The notes under the pieces were generated by a model, which saw only the letters and a program-made list of their open reading frames with translations, had not been told where the DNA came from and did no database searches. The translations under genes and the position numbers were made by a program. From Shimia sp022448905 (GTDB lineage: Bacteria; Pseudomonadota; Alphaproteobacteria; Rhodobacterales; Rhodobacteraceae), in contig NZ_CP138953.1 in the NCBI RefSeq assembly GCF_047126315.1, forward strand, positions 3,410,001 to 3,474,000: 64,000 nt of DNA, in the 5' to 3' direction. Shown piece by piece: positions 1-7,856 of the stretch (the stretch's first letter is position 1; each line of letters starts with the position of its first letter).

Positions 1-341
1 GGATCAATGCAAAGGCCGCCTTTAGAGCCGCCAAACGGCGCTTCCACCAGCGCACATTTGTAGGTCATCAGTGCCGCCAGCGCCTCGACCTCGTTTTGGT
101 TCACACTTGGGGCAAAGCGGATACCACCTTTCACAGGCTCCATGTGTTCTGAGTGAACCGAGCGATAACCGGTAAAGGTCTGGATCTGGCCGCGCAAACG
201 AACACCAAAACGCACGGTGTAAGTCGCATTACACACCCGGATCTTCTCCTCCAATCCCGGGGGCAAGTCCATCAGCGCCACCGCGCGATTGAACATCAGG
301 TCAACACTTTCCCGAAAACTCGGTTCCTTAATAGCGCTCAT
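1..341 (-). CDS. Glu/Leu/Phe/Val dehydrogenase (glutamate dehydrogenase type), N-terminal part
   Basis: Only the first 113 codons are present; the gene runs off the left edge. The visible protein begins MSAIKEPSFRESVD and contains the family signatures HMEPVKGGIRF and KCALVEAPFGGSKGG, where the lysines belong to the substrate-binding and catalytic region of the ELFV amino-acid dehydrogenases. The expected reaction is reversible NAD(P)-linked oxidative deamination of glutamate to 2-oxoglutarate in the cytoplasm. The start at 341 is set by a strong ribosome binding site (GGAGG) about seven bases upstream. The cofactor-binding Rossmann half is outside the window, so NAD versus NADP preference and strict glutamate specificity cannot be judged. 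Confidence 0.88.
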   Translation of the reverse strand, partial: MSAIKEPSFRESVDLMFNRAVALMDLPPGLEEKIRVCNATYTVRFGVRLRGQIQTFTGYRSVHSEHMEPVKGGIRFAPSVNQNEVEALAALMTYKCALVEAPFGGSKGGLCID

Positions 342-527
342 CAACTTTCCTCCAGACAAGCAACACACTGCGACTCACTGCCACACTTACCGACTTAAGT
401 ATGAGTAAGGTCATAACGCCACCAAAGATAACAGATGAAAATGCGCAACACTCTGAGTTGCTGTCGTTGCCGCTACGGAAACAGAAGCCCCCCTACGCGC
501 CAAACTGTCTCCAACCGACTGCAATAA

Positions 528-557
528 TTGACAAAAATCTTAATCTTTGCCTAACGA
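528..557 (+). promoter_or_regulatory. Candidate promoter with overlapping CtrA-like box upstream of the TadG/TadE genes
   Basis: The 328-base gap 342-669 holds no convincing gene. Within it TTGACA (528-533) and TAACGA (552-557) are separated by 18 bases, a plausible sigma-70 pair. TTAATCTTTGCCTAA at 540-554 lies inside this spacer and fits TTAA-N7-CTAA, one base from the CtrA pattern TTAA-N7-TTAA. CtrA controls pili and motility genes in many alphaproteobacteria, so placement ahead of pilus genes is sensible, but this is inference from a short degenerate motif. Confidence 0.4.
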
Positions 558-669
558 ACTGCCAGCTTTTGCCCCAATTACGCCCCAATCCATTGAAATA
601 AGATTTGCGACGCAGACCGTCTGGAGGCGGGGAGTCCCATGACGGGTGCGTCGCAGAGAGGTATGTAAA

Positions 670-2571
670 ATGAAACAGTTTCAGGCACCGCACCGGCCAC
701 CTGTAACGCCGCGGCCAAAAGCACTTTGGCGGCTCGGCGCGCACCGTTTCCGCAAGGAAGAAGACGGTGTCATGGTTGGCTTCAGCGTTTTTCTTATTAT
801 TATGATGATCACGATCGGCGGCATCGGCGCTGATATCATGCTCGCGGAAATGCGCCGCACACAGCTCCAGCATACTTTGGACCGCGCCATTTTGGCTGCC
901 GCAGATCTTGACCAGACCCGCCCAGCACAAGACGTTGTTGAAGACTACTTTGACAAAGCGGGGGTCGCTCATACGCTTAACGAGGTGACTGTATCACAAT
1001 CGATCAATCACCGGACTGTAAGTGCAACTGCAGAAATTGAGTCCAATCTGGTCTACAGCACAATTGGACGTGACTTCAAAACCCTGATCCCCTCAACCCC
1101 TGCCCCAACGATGGACACGGATTATGATGGCGAACCAGATCACATTGCAGGTGGCTATACCACCGCGGAAGTGACGGCTCTAGAAAACAGCCTGCCTGAA
1201 AGAACCAGTGTGACCATCGGCGCCAGCGGCACCGCCGAAGAGCGTATTGGCAACATCGAAATTTCATTGGTTCTCGACGTTTCCGGTTCGATGAACAACA
1301 ACAGCCGCTTGAGCAATCTGAAAGTGGCTGCCAAAGAGTTTGTCCAAACCATGGATGACACCACGGAAGACGACACCATGTCGATTTCCATTGTGCCTTA
1401 CGCGGCGCAGGTCGCCACACCGGACGAGTTGATGAACGCTCTGACGACCAACGGTGAAAACCCGCTGGCCAACTGTCTGAACTTCCATGCAGCGGACTAC
1501 AACGAAGCCTTCATCGATCCCTATCGCGAGTACGACCAAACCCTGCACGCCACCTGGAGCAGCAGCAGCTATGACCGCCGCCCCAGCAATGGCCATGTTG
1601 ACGTGAACGCTTACACGGATTGTCGCGCCGAGAGCTCTCGCGAGCTGACGCTCATTCAAAACGACACGGACGCGTTGAAGACCTACATTGACAACATGTT
1701 CGGCAGCGGCAACACCTCGATCGACACCGGCATGAAATGGGGCACCGCCCTTCTTGACCCTGCCTTCCAACCGGTTGTGTCCAGCATGATCGACAGCACT
1801 GCCAGCGACAGCGGTTCAATTTCCAATGTTTTTGAGGGACGCCCTTACGACTACGGCAGCAATGAGTCCCTCAAAATCGTAGTTCTGATGTCGGATGGCC
1901 AAAACACCCGTCAACACTATGTGAACGACAACTACCGCTTGGGCAACTCCAACGTCTGGTACAACGAGCAGGAAGATTTCTATTCCCTGTATCTCGGCCA
2001 GGACGAAGGAGACGACGACAACGACGGTATCACGGATGAGCCAATTTACTTCTGGCCAGATGATGGTGTGTTCCGCAATCACGCCTACGGTGAAGGCACT
2101 TATGAGGTGACCGAAAAAGTCAACAGCGACATTTGTAAGTCCTATCGCAAGAACGGCACCTGTAAACGCTATAAGAAAATCAAGAAGACCATCACCGTAA
2201 GCGAGCCTGGCGAAGCCGAAGTGATTTCTTATGCCGATCTTTGGGCGCGGACCACGCCAAAATACGTGGCCGATGTGCTCTACGCTCCACTGATGGGCCA
2301 AGATGCTGCGCGCAGCGCCTGGTACTATCCGGTCATTGACGATGTTGGCTATGGCACCAAAGACGCCCGCACCCGCAGTGTCTGTGAAGCCGCCAAAGAC
2401 AACGGCATCATCGTTTACACCATCGGCTTTGAGGCGCCAAACGCCGCACGCGTGGTGCTGCAGGACTGCGCGAGCTCTGACAGCCACTACTTCGATGTGC
2501 AGGGGCTCGAAATCCGCGACGCCTTCGCTGCCATTGCAACTTCCATCCGTCAGCTGAGGTTGATCCAATGA
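670..2571 (+). CDS. TadG-like pilus assembly protein with von Willebrand factor A domain
   Basis: A 633-residue protein with an N-terminal basic stretch, the motif RKEEDGVMVGFSVF and one hydrophobic segment (roughly residues 35-57), the layout of TadE/TadG minor-pilin-like proteins of Tad (Flp) systems. A von Willebrand A domain follows, with the MIDAS motif DVSGS at residues 203-207; a later stretch VVLMSDGQN fits the conserved core of the same fold. Two acidic DxDxDGxxD motifs occur at residues 149-157 and 448-456 and resemble calcium-binding loops. The protein is probably anchored in the inner membrane with the bulk in the periplasm. The ATG at 670 is preferred over an in-frame GTG at 646 because AGAGAGG sits eight bases before it. 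The stop overlaps the start of the next gene (ATGA). No tadABC genes are in the window. Confidence 0.85.
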   Translation: MKQFQAPHRPPVTPRPKALWRLGAHRFRKEEDGVMVGFSVFLIIMMITIGGIGADIMLAEMRRTQLQHTLDRAILAAADLDQTRPAQDVVEDYFDKAGVAHTLNEVTVSQSINHRTVSATAEIESNLVYSTIGRDFKTLIPSTPAPTMDTDYDGEPDHIAGGYTTAEVTALENSLPERTSVTIGASGTAEERIGNIEISLVLDVSGSMNNNSRLSNLKVAAKEFVQTMDDTTEDDTMSISIVPYAAQVATPDELMNALTTNGENPLANCLNFHAADYNEAFIDPYREYDQTLHATWSSSSYDRRPSNGHVDVNAYTDCRAESSRELTLIQNDTDALKTYIDNMFGSGNTSIDTGMKWGTALLDPAFQPVVSSMIDSTASDSGSISNVFEGRPYDYGSNESLKIVVLMSDGQNTRQHYVNDNYRLGNSNVWYNEQEDFYSLYLGQDEGDDDNDGITDEPIYFWPDDGVFRNHAYGEGTYEVTEKVNSDICKSYRKNGTCKRYKKIKKTITVSEPGEAEVISYADLWARTTPKYVADVLYAPLMGQDAARSAWYYPVIDDVGYGTKDARTRSVCEAAKDNGIIVYTIGFEAPNAARVVLQDCASSDSHYFDVQGLEIRDAFAAIATSIRQLRLIQ

Positions 2572-3113
2572 TCCATTCGGTTCTCAAAAAAGCCCGCGCG
2601 ATACTCCGCAAGGAAGACGGTGCAGTCACGGTCGACTTTGTCATCATGGTGCCGTTCTATCTCGGTGTGTTTCTTGCCTCGGCGGAACTTGGCTTGATGT
2701 CACTCCGTTACGCCTACCTGGAAAGGTCCCTGGACGTGGCTGTGCGTGACATCCGTCTCTCCACCGGAAATGTTCCGTCACATGACGATCTCGTCCAACA
2801 GATTTGTGATGAGGCCAGCGTTATTCCTGACTGTACAAACAATCTGTCCCTTCAGATGTTCCAACGCGACCCACGCAATTGGGAAGCGGTCCCCGCAGCC
2901 AGCACATGTGGCTCTTTGCACGAGGATGACGCGGACGTTGACCCCGTGGTGCGGTTTGACGATGGCGCGGCCAATGAGCTGATGTATCTACGCGCCTGTG
3001 CTTCCGTTCGGGCCATTTTCCCAGGTGCATTGTTTGTGCCAGTTGCGGTTCGTAACAGCGAAGGGGAATACGCCCTGGTTGTCGAAAACACCTTTGTTCA
3101 GGAGCCTCGTTGA
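2568..3113 (+). CDS. TadE-like pilus assembly protein
   Basis: A 181-residue protein with the typical TadE start: a short basic leader (KKARAILRKEDGAVTVDF) followed by a hydrophobic helix containing FVIMVPFYLGVFLASAELG. The charged G-A/S-x-x-x-[D/E]F pattern before the helix is the prepilin-like processing region of pseudopilins. It overlaps the TadG-like gene by four bases and ends three bases before the next TadE-like gene, so the three are almost certainly translated as one operon. The periplasmic part has several cysteines (CDEASVIPDC, CGS, CASV) that could form disulfides. Exact role in pilus biogenesis is inferred from family membership only. Confidence 0.82.
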   Translation: MIHSVLKKARAILRKEDGAVTVDFVIMVPFYLGVFLASAELGLMSLRYAYLERSLDVAVRDIRLSTGNVPSHDDLVQQICDEASVIPDCTNNLSLQMFQRDPRNWEAVPAASTCGSLHEDDADVDPVVRFDDGAANELMYLRACASVRAIFPGALFVPVAVRNSEGEYALVVENTFVQEPR

Positions 3114-3116
3114 TCC

Positions 3117-3788
3117 ATGTCGATATTTAACCCACGCCAAGCTCTTGCGACGTTTCGTAAAGATTCCACTGGCTCCGTCGCTGTGGAAACTGCGCTGATC
3201 TTCCCAACCTTGCTGTTTGCTCTGTTCGTCATGATGAACATTTTTGACGCCTATCGCGCCAAATCGACAACCGAGAAGGCGGCCTTTGCTGTGTCCGATA
3301 TGCTGTCTCGTGAAACGATGGCCGTAGATGCAAACTACATCGACGGCGCGCATGCGGTCCTGGAGCAAATGTCCACGGTGCGCAGCGGTCACGACCTGAC
3401 TGTGAGCCATGTTTACTGGAGCGAACAAAGTAACGGGTCTGGAGAGCTTGTTTTGGCTTGGTCTCACAGCAATGACGGCGGCAGCGGCATCACCGCATCC
3501 GAGTTTGAGGCGATGAAGGACAAGTTGCCCGTACTGGTGCACGGAGAAAGCTTGATTGTTGTTGAAACATCGGCCCAGTACTCCCCGCCAATCCTGACAG
3601 GATGGAATGGCACGCACGTTGACGCGCCCGTCTTGGATGGGAACGGCGACCCTGTTTTGGATCAAAATGGTGATGCAATGACCGAGCGCGTTCTCTCCCC
3701 AGACGCAAATCCGCTGAACATGGAAATCAGCACCTTTGTGTTCACCCGCCCCCGCTTTGCGCCGCAATTGGCCTGGAGCAACAGCTAA
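3117..3788 (+). CDS. TadE/TadG-like pilus assembly protein
   Basis: A 223-residue protein with the same architecture as its upstream neighbour: the leader FRKDSTGSVAVETALIF, a single hydrophobic helix, then an extended periplasmic region. The glutamate five residues into the hydrophobic stretch (VAVETAL) is the hallmark of Tad minor pilins. The start lies three bases after the preceding stop, and it is the last gene of the three-gene set; the next gene is convergent. The three proteins probably act together at the inner membrane in a Tad/Flp-type machine whose core components are encoded elsewhere. Confidence 0.8.
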   Translation: MSIFNPRQALATFRKDSTGSVAVETALIFPTLLFALFVMMNIFDAYRAKSTTEKAAFAVSDMLSRETMAVDANYIDGAHAVLEQMSTVRSGHDLTVSHVYWSEQSNGSGELVLAWSHSNDGGSGITASEFEAMKDKLPVLVHGESLIVVETSAQYSPPILTGWNGTHVDAPVLDGNGDPVLDQNGDAMTERVLSPDANPLNMEISTFVFTRPRFAPQLAWSNS

Positions 3789-3817
3789 GACCGGGGCGTT
3801 GCTGCAAGGCGGAGCCT

Positions 3818-4321
3818 TTACCCCTCGGTTTGGCCCCGTTCCACCAGCAGCGCCTCAATGATCTGGGCCATGGATTTGGCTTCAGACCCGGGCGTGACGC
3901 CGCCAATGCCCACCCGACGGCCAAACGCCCACCAAAGCCCCGGTTGCCATCTGCGCGACCGGGGCTTTTTGAGATGCACGGTAAAGCCATTGGATGGCTT
4001 GAGGTCAAACATACCACGCCGAATGGCGGCAATATCGTCCAGCGTGGCAATCTCTTCGCCGGAGGTGCTGCGCATACCGTCGCGCGTCAGCTCGATACTG
4101 TGCTCGGTGGCCCGCCGCGTCGCCTCGGCCAACCACAGCGTCAAACCGCCAATGACCAGCAAGAACAGCCGCCAATGCCATGCCGGCGTCGTGGTCAGCG
4201 CGATGTAGATCAACACGCCCCCCAGCAAGAACAGCGTTGCCATGCCAAACAGGCGGCGCATGGGGGAAGCGGTGATGGTGGCCAGAACCTCTGGGAGGTC
4301 CGAAGTGTCTTGCGTGGTCAT
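3818..4321 (-). CDS. Small two-helix membrane protein of unknown function
   Basis: A 167-residue protein with two closely spaced hydrophobic segments near the N-terminus (roughly residues 24-43 and 50-64, around LFLLGGVLIYIAL and LFLLVIGGLTLWLA), then a soluble domain rich in basic residues (HLKKPRSRRWQP). The layout suggests a hairpin membrane anchor with a cytoplasmic C-terminal domain resembling PH-like bacterial domains, but I do not recognise a named family. It is followed 16 bases after its upstream neighbour's stop, so it may be co-transcribed behind the aldo/keto reductase. Confidence 0.68.
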   Translation of the reverse strand: MTTQDTSDLPEVLATITASPMRRLFGMATLFLLGGVLIYIALTTTPAWHWRLFLLVIGGLTLWLAEATRRATEHSIELTRDGMRSTSGEEIATLDDIAAIRRGMFDLKPSNGFTVHLKKPRSRRWQPGLWWAFGRRVGIGGVTPGSEAKSMAQIIEALLVERGQTEG

Positions 4322-4337
4322 GTCTGTCCTGACGGAG

Positions 4338-5381
4338 TTAATACGGCATCGGATGCGCGCGATGCGCGGCGCTGATGTCTTTAAGCACTTCTGCGCTGAG
4401 CCGCAAATCGGCCCCCGCCAAAATTCGTTCTAGCTGATCCACCGTGGTGGCGCCAAAGATCGACGAACACATAAACGGCCGCTGCACCGTGAAGGCCATC
4501 GCCATATGCACCGAGTCCAATCCGTGTTTGTCGGCAATATCCAGATAGGCCTGCACCGCATCAAATACCCGAAGGCTCACCCGCCCGCCAAGATCGCCAT
4601 TGATCGCCTTTCGCGACCCGTCCGGCGTCACGCCATTCTGATACTTGCCGGTCAACAGACCAGTGGCCAGCGGCGAAAACGCCAGGATGCCAACATCCTC
4701 ATTGACGCAAAGTTCTGCCAAATCGGTATCCGCCATCCGGCACAACAGGGAATATTCATTCTGGATCGAGGCCACCCGTGGACCGCCTTTAACCTCAGAC
4801 ATCCGCACCCACTGTGCTGTGCCCCATGTGCTTTCGTTGGACAGGCCAAAGGCCCGAATGCGCCCCTTATCAACCTCTTTCTGCAACACCTCCAGCGCCT
4901 CTTCCATATGCGCCAGCGTGTCCGCCTTGTTTTGCCCTGATGGATCGAAATCCCAGTTTTGCCGGAACATGTAAGATCCGCGGTTGGGCCAGTGGAACTG
5001 ATAGAGATCGATGTATTCGGTCTGTAAGCGCTTGAGAGACCCTTCAATCGCTTCGGGAATGGTCTTGGCCGAAATCAGCGCCCCGTCCCGCACATGCGCC
5101 AACCCTGCACCGGAATGTTTCGTCGCCAGCACCATGTCTTCACGCCGCCCGGTTTTGGCAAACCAGGTGCCGATGATTTCTTCGGTACGCCCCTGGGTTT
5201 CCGGGCTGATCGGATTCACCGGATACATCTCCGCCGCATCGACAAAATTGATGCCCGCGTCCAGCGACATATCAATCTGCTGATGCGCCTCCGCCTCACC
5301 TGTTTGCGTGCCAAAAGTCATGGTGCCGAGGCAAAACTCGGACACCTCGATGCCGGTGCGGCCCAAAGGGTTCATTTTCAT
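4338..5381 (-). CDS. Aldo/keto reductase (Tas-like)
   Basis: A 347-residue TIM-barrel oxidoreductase. The N-terminus PLGRTGIEVSEFCLGTMTFG is characteristic of the Tas branch of NADP-dependent aldo/keto reductases. The catalytic tetrad can be placed at Asp48, Tyr53, Lys88 and His130 (in FVDAAEMYP, ATKHSG and QFHWPNR). The C-terminal region keeps the cofactor-binding stretch MAFTVQRPFMCSSIFGATTVDQL. The expected activity is NADPH-linked reduction of aldehydes or ketones; the physiological substrate is unknown. It lies downstream of the agmatinase-type gene on the same strand, but a gap with a GC-rich repeat (5451-5510) separates them. Confidence 0.88.
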   Translation of the reverse strand: MKMNPLGRTGIEVSEFCLGTMTFGTQTGEAEAHQQIDMSLDAGINFVDAAEMYPVNPISPETQGRTEEIIGTWFAKTGRREDMVLATKHSGAGLAHVRDGALISAKTIPEAIEGSLKRLQTEYIDLYQFHWPNRGSYMFRQNWDFDPSGQNKADTLAHMEEALEVLQKEVDKGRIRAFGLSNESTWGTAQWVRMSEVKGGPRVASIQNEYSLLCRMADTDLAELCVNEDVGILAFSPLATGLLTGKYQNGVTPDGSRKAINGDLGGRVSLRVFDAVQAYLDIADKHGLDSVHMAMAFTVQRPFMCSSIFGATTVDQLERILAGADLRLSAEVLKDISAAHRAHPMPY

Positions 5382-5450
5382 GGAAGCTCATCCTGTCGCA
5401 AATCATTGCGCCTAACTTAGGGACTGTGGCGTTGATCGCAAGCGGATCAC

Positions 5451-5510
5451 GGGGGCCAGCCCCCGCTTGGCTGCGCCAAGTCTCCCCCGGGATATTTTTG
5501 GAAGGAGAAG
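5451..5510 (+). repeat. GC-palindrome / GATATTT intergenic repeat, copy A
   Basis: A palindrome GGGGGCCAGCCCCC (from 5451) is followed after a short spacer by CCCCCGGGATATTTTTGGAA and GGAGAAG. The same two-part arrangement occurs at 32453-32498, 35151-35220 and 48591-48635. This copy is oriented opposite to the flanking genes, unlike the other three. Function unknown; a structured intergenic repeat or transcript-end element is possible. Confidence 0.6.
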
Positions 5511-5517
5511 ACTTGGA

Positions 5518-6477
5518 TCAGCGCGCGCCTCGCGCGTGGAAGATAAATCCCAGAGTGTTGAGCAAAAGCTGCGCCGCCAAAATGGCGGTGGAGCCTGTGG
5601 GATCATAGTCCGGCGCCACTTCGACAAGGTCGATGCCCACCACCGCGTGTCGCTTGGCCAGCGCCTGCATCATCTCTAACACGTCGTAATACAGGAACCC
5701 GCCATGGCTTGGCGTTCCCGTGCCCGGCGCTATCGACGGGCAAAACGCGTCAATATCTACTGTCACATAAACCCGCGCGCCCTCCGGAATGCGGTTGACC
5801 AGCGCTTCTGCCCCCAGCTTGCGCGCCTGCCGCACGCTGAGGATATCGCTGCCCATCGCCCGGGCATCTTCATAGCCTTCTTTGGCGGTCGAACTGACGT
5901 TGCGAATGCCCACCTGCGTCAGACCGGTGACATAGTCCTTCTCCGCCGCCCGTCGCATCGGGTTGCCATGACCAAAGCGCACCCCATGGCGCTCATCGAC
6001 AAAATCCAGATGCGCGTCGATCTGCAAAATGTGGATTGGCCCCTGATCGTCAAACGCGTTGATGCAGGGGATGTTGATCGAATGATCCCCACCAATGGTG
6101 ACCGGCAATGCCCCCGCCTTCAGCATCGCCCGCACCCCGGCCTCGATATTGGCGTGGCTTTTGAGCGTGTCGGTATGCACGATGTCGGCATCCCCAATAT
6201 CCACAATCCGCACCTCGCCGGGCAGATAGGTGGCGACATCCTCATGGTCATAGGCCCCGGCATGGCCAAAGCTGAATAGCGTTGAGGCTTCGCGCACCGC
6301 CCGTGGCCCAAACCGCGCCCCGCTGCGCCATTGTGTGCCAAAATCAAACGGCGCGCCCATCACCGCCACATCGGCCTCAATCGCCGCCCAATCCGGCTGA
6401 TACGGCCGCTTGCCAAAGGTCGAAATCCCCACAAACGGCAAATCCAGCCGCCCGCCCTCATAGCCATGTCCTGCCAT
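5518..6477 (-). CDS. speB: Agmatinase-type ureohydrolase
   Basis: A 319-residue member of the arginase/agmatinase family. The binuclear manganese ligands are visible in order as GGDHS, DAHLDFVD and DIDAFCPS, and the conserved histidine-containing loop RFGHGNPMRRA is present. The most likely reaction is hydrolysis of agmatine to putrescine and urea, but guanidinobutyrase and guanidinopropionase share these motifs and cannot be excluded. Three ATG codons stand in a row (6483, 6480, 6477); the AGGGAG ribosome binding site is best spaced for the last. The gene heads a minus-strand set with the aldo/keto reductase and is divergent from the imuA-like gene. Confidence 0.83.
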   Translation of the reverse strand: MAGHGYEGGRLDLPFVGISTFGKRPYQPDWAAIEADVAVMGAPFDFGTQWRSGARFGPRAVREASTLFSFGHAGAYDHEDVATYLPGEVRIVDIGDADIVHTDTLKSHANIEAGVRAMLKAGALPVTIGGDHSINIPCINAFDDQGPIHILQIDAHLDFVDERHGVRFGHGNPMRRAAEKDYVTGLTQVGIRNVSSTAKEGYEDARAMGSDILSVRQARKLGAEALVNRIPEGARVYVTVDIDAFCPSIAPGTGTPSHGGFLYYDVLEMMQALAKRHAVVGIDLVEVAPDYDPTGSTAILAAQLLLNTLGFIFHARGAR

Positions 6478-6540
6478 CATCATCTCCCTGTTTGCTGCGA
6501 CGGTGACGGATTTTTGCCCCGCCGTAAAGCATTCCCGATA

Positions 6541-6575
6541 TTGAGAACAAAAGAGGAACGTGCTAATCTACCCCC
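6541..6575 (+). promoter_or_regulatory. LexA-controlled promoter of the imuA-like gene
   Basis: GAAC at 6545-6548 and GAAC at 6556-6559 are separated by exactly seven bases, the alphaproteobacterial SOS box (GTTC-N7-GTTC read on the other strand). It overlaps a sigma-70-like promoter: TTGAGA (6541-6546), a 17-base spacer and TAATCT (6564-6569). The predicted transcription start falls at about the ATG at 6576, so the message would be leaderless. The sequence pattern is directly visible; SOS control is inference. Confidence 0.72.
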
Positions 6576-7193
6576 ATGGCCACACATCTCCTCAAACGCG
6601 CGCCCTCCCGCCCAGCAGATGCCCTTACCCCCTTGCCCGAGGTGGCCCTAACTCTGGCCCGCCTGCATGAAGCCTGCGGCCCGGCGCGCTACAGCTTTGC
6701 GCTGTGGCTGGCGCATCAGGCCAAAGGCCCGCTGTTCTGGATTGCCCCGGATTGGGGCGCGGCCCCGCTCAACCCCGCCGGCATGGCGCCCTTCCTCAAC
6801 CCCGGCAGCGTGACCTTTGTCAGCCCGCGCCGCCCCGAAGAGGTGCTCTGGACCATGGAGGAGGTTCTGCGCGCCGGAACCGTGCCCTTGGTGGTGGCCG
6901 ACCTGCCCGGCCCGCCCGCGCTCACCCCGGTACGCCGTCTGCACCTCGCCGCCGAAACCGGCGCCAAGGCCAGTGGCATGGCACCTTTGGGGCTTATCCT
7001 GACCCCCGGAGACGGCGGCGCACAGGGCATCGAAAGCCGCTGGCACATGGCACCGGATCACCGCGGTGACAGCGACACCTGGTCCCTCACCCGCCTGCGC
7101 GCCCGCAGCGCCCCGCCGCAAAGCTGGCAGCTCAGCGGCCTGCCCGATACCCCCAAACTGAGCCTACGGGACAGTGATGCCGAGATAGCCTGA
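6576..7193 (+). CDS. imuA: ImuA-like protein (SOS mutagenesis accessory factor)
   Basis: A 205-residue protein resembling the ImuA proteins of the alphaproteobacterial imuA-imuB-dnaE2 translesion cassette. The supporting stretches are ARLHEACGPARYSFALWLA, GPLFWIAP, LNPAGMAPFLNPGSVTFVS, EEVLWTMEEVLRAGTVPLVV, LPALTPVRRLHLAAE-like and LGLILTPGDGG, which follow a RecA-like fold; no Walker A loop (GxxxxGKT) is visible. ImuA works with ImuB and the error-prone polymerase DnaE2 after DNA damage. Here the gene stands alone: the next gene is a convergent TetR regulator, so imuB and dnaE2, if present, are elsewhere. The start at 6576 has no ribosome binding site but matches a leaderless transcript from the LexA-box promoter. 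The family assignment is from recalled similarity plus the promoter. Confidence 0.7.
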   Translation: MATHLLKRAPSRPADALTPLPEVALTLARLHEACGPARYSFALWLAHQAKGPLFWIAPDWGAAPLNPAGMAPFLNPGSVTFVSPRRPEEVLWTMEEVLRAGTVPLVVADLPGPPALTPVRRLHLAAETGAKASGMAPLGLILTPGDGGAQGIESRWHMAPDHRGDSDTWSLTRLRARSAPPQSWQLSGLPDTPKLSLRDSDAEIA

Positions 7194-7784
7194 CGCCGCA
7201 CGCATGACACGCGCCTGCAAGGCATCCGTGTCCGTTTCCCCCCGCAGCAAAGCACCATCAATCATACCGCGACACAGCGCTAGCAAATCCAAAGCCGCTA
7301 CCTCCACATTCGCCATACCGTGACGTCGCAACACCCGTCGCAACACATCCAAAATTGCAGCCGTCAGCGCTGCGCCCTCTTCCGACAAAGGCACCAAAGC
7401 CGCTGCACGGTCCAAGGCTTGCGACAACTGCGGCCAGCCTTTCTGATGCGCAATGGTGGCCGCCACCAACGCCGCCAAAGCCCCGCGCAGATCACTGTCT
7501 CGATGCGCCACCTCCGCAGCCTGCAACCCGTTCAACAACCGCGTCCGCTTGGCCCGCACCATCTCAGAAACGATCGCCTCCTTGTTGGGGAAATACTGAT
7601 ACAGCGAGCCCACGGATACCCCCGCCCGCTCCGCCACCGCATTGGTATTGAAGCCTTCAAAACCCTGCGCCACCAAAATGTGAGCCGAGGCCTGCAAAAT
7701 CGCATCCACAGTGGCCTGCGCCCGCGCCTGACGCGGCTTTTTGCGTGGATTTGCAGTCGGTTGCAGGGAAACCTTCATCGTCAT
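7164..7784 (-). CDS. TetR/AcrR family transcriptional regulator
   Basis: The N-terminal DNA-binding domain is clear: RKKPRQARAQATVDAILQAS, then the helix-turn-helix VAERAGVSVGSLYQYFPNKE, which is the TetR recognition-helix signature. The C-terminal ligand domain is variable. The reading frame is open up to 7877, but the upstream part encodes an unlikely Cys-rich leader, so ATG 7784 or 7778 is preferred; neither has a strong ribosome binding site. The gene is divergent from an SDR gene at 7857 and probably represses it and itself through the inverted repeat at 7806-7817. The end overlaps the convergent imuA-like gene by 30 bases. Confidence 0.85.
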   Translation of the reverse strand: MTMKVSLQPTANPRKKPRQARAQATVDAILQASAHILVAQGFEGFNTNAVAERAGVSVGSLYQYFPNKEAIVSEMVRAKRTRLLNGLQAAEVAHRDSDLRGALAALVAATIAHQKGWPQLSQALDRAAALVPLSEEGAALTAAILDVLRRVLRRHGMANVEVAALDLLALCRGMIDGALLRGETDTDALQARVMRAASGYLGITVP

Positions 7785-7805
7785 AGCAAAGCGAGTCCAA
7801 AATAC

Positions 7806-7817
7806 GAGTAATAACTC
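7806..7817. promoter_or_regulatory. Inverted repeat, candidate TetR operator
   Basis: GAGT-AATA-ACTC forms a short inverted repeat in the space between the divergent TetR and SDR genes, where autorepressing TetR proteins usually bind. TTGACG (7823-7828) lies next to it. The half-sites are only four bases long, so this is a suggestion. Confidence 0.35.
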
Positions 7818-7856
7818 ACATATTGACGGAAACATATAACAACACAAGGCTTTAGC

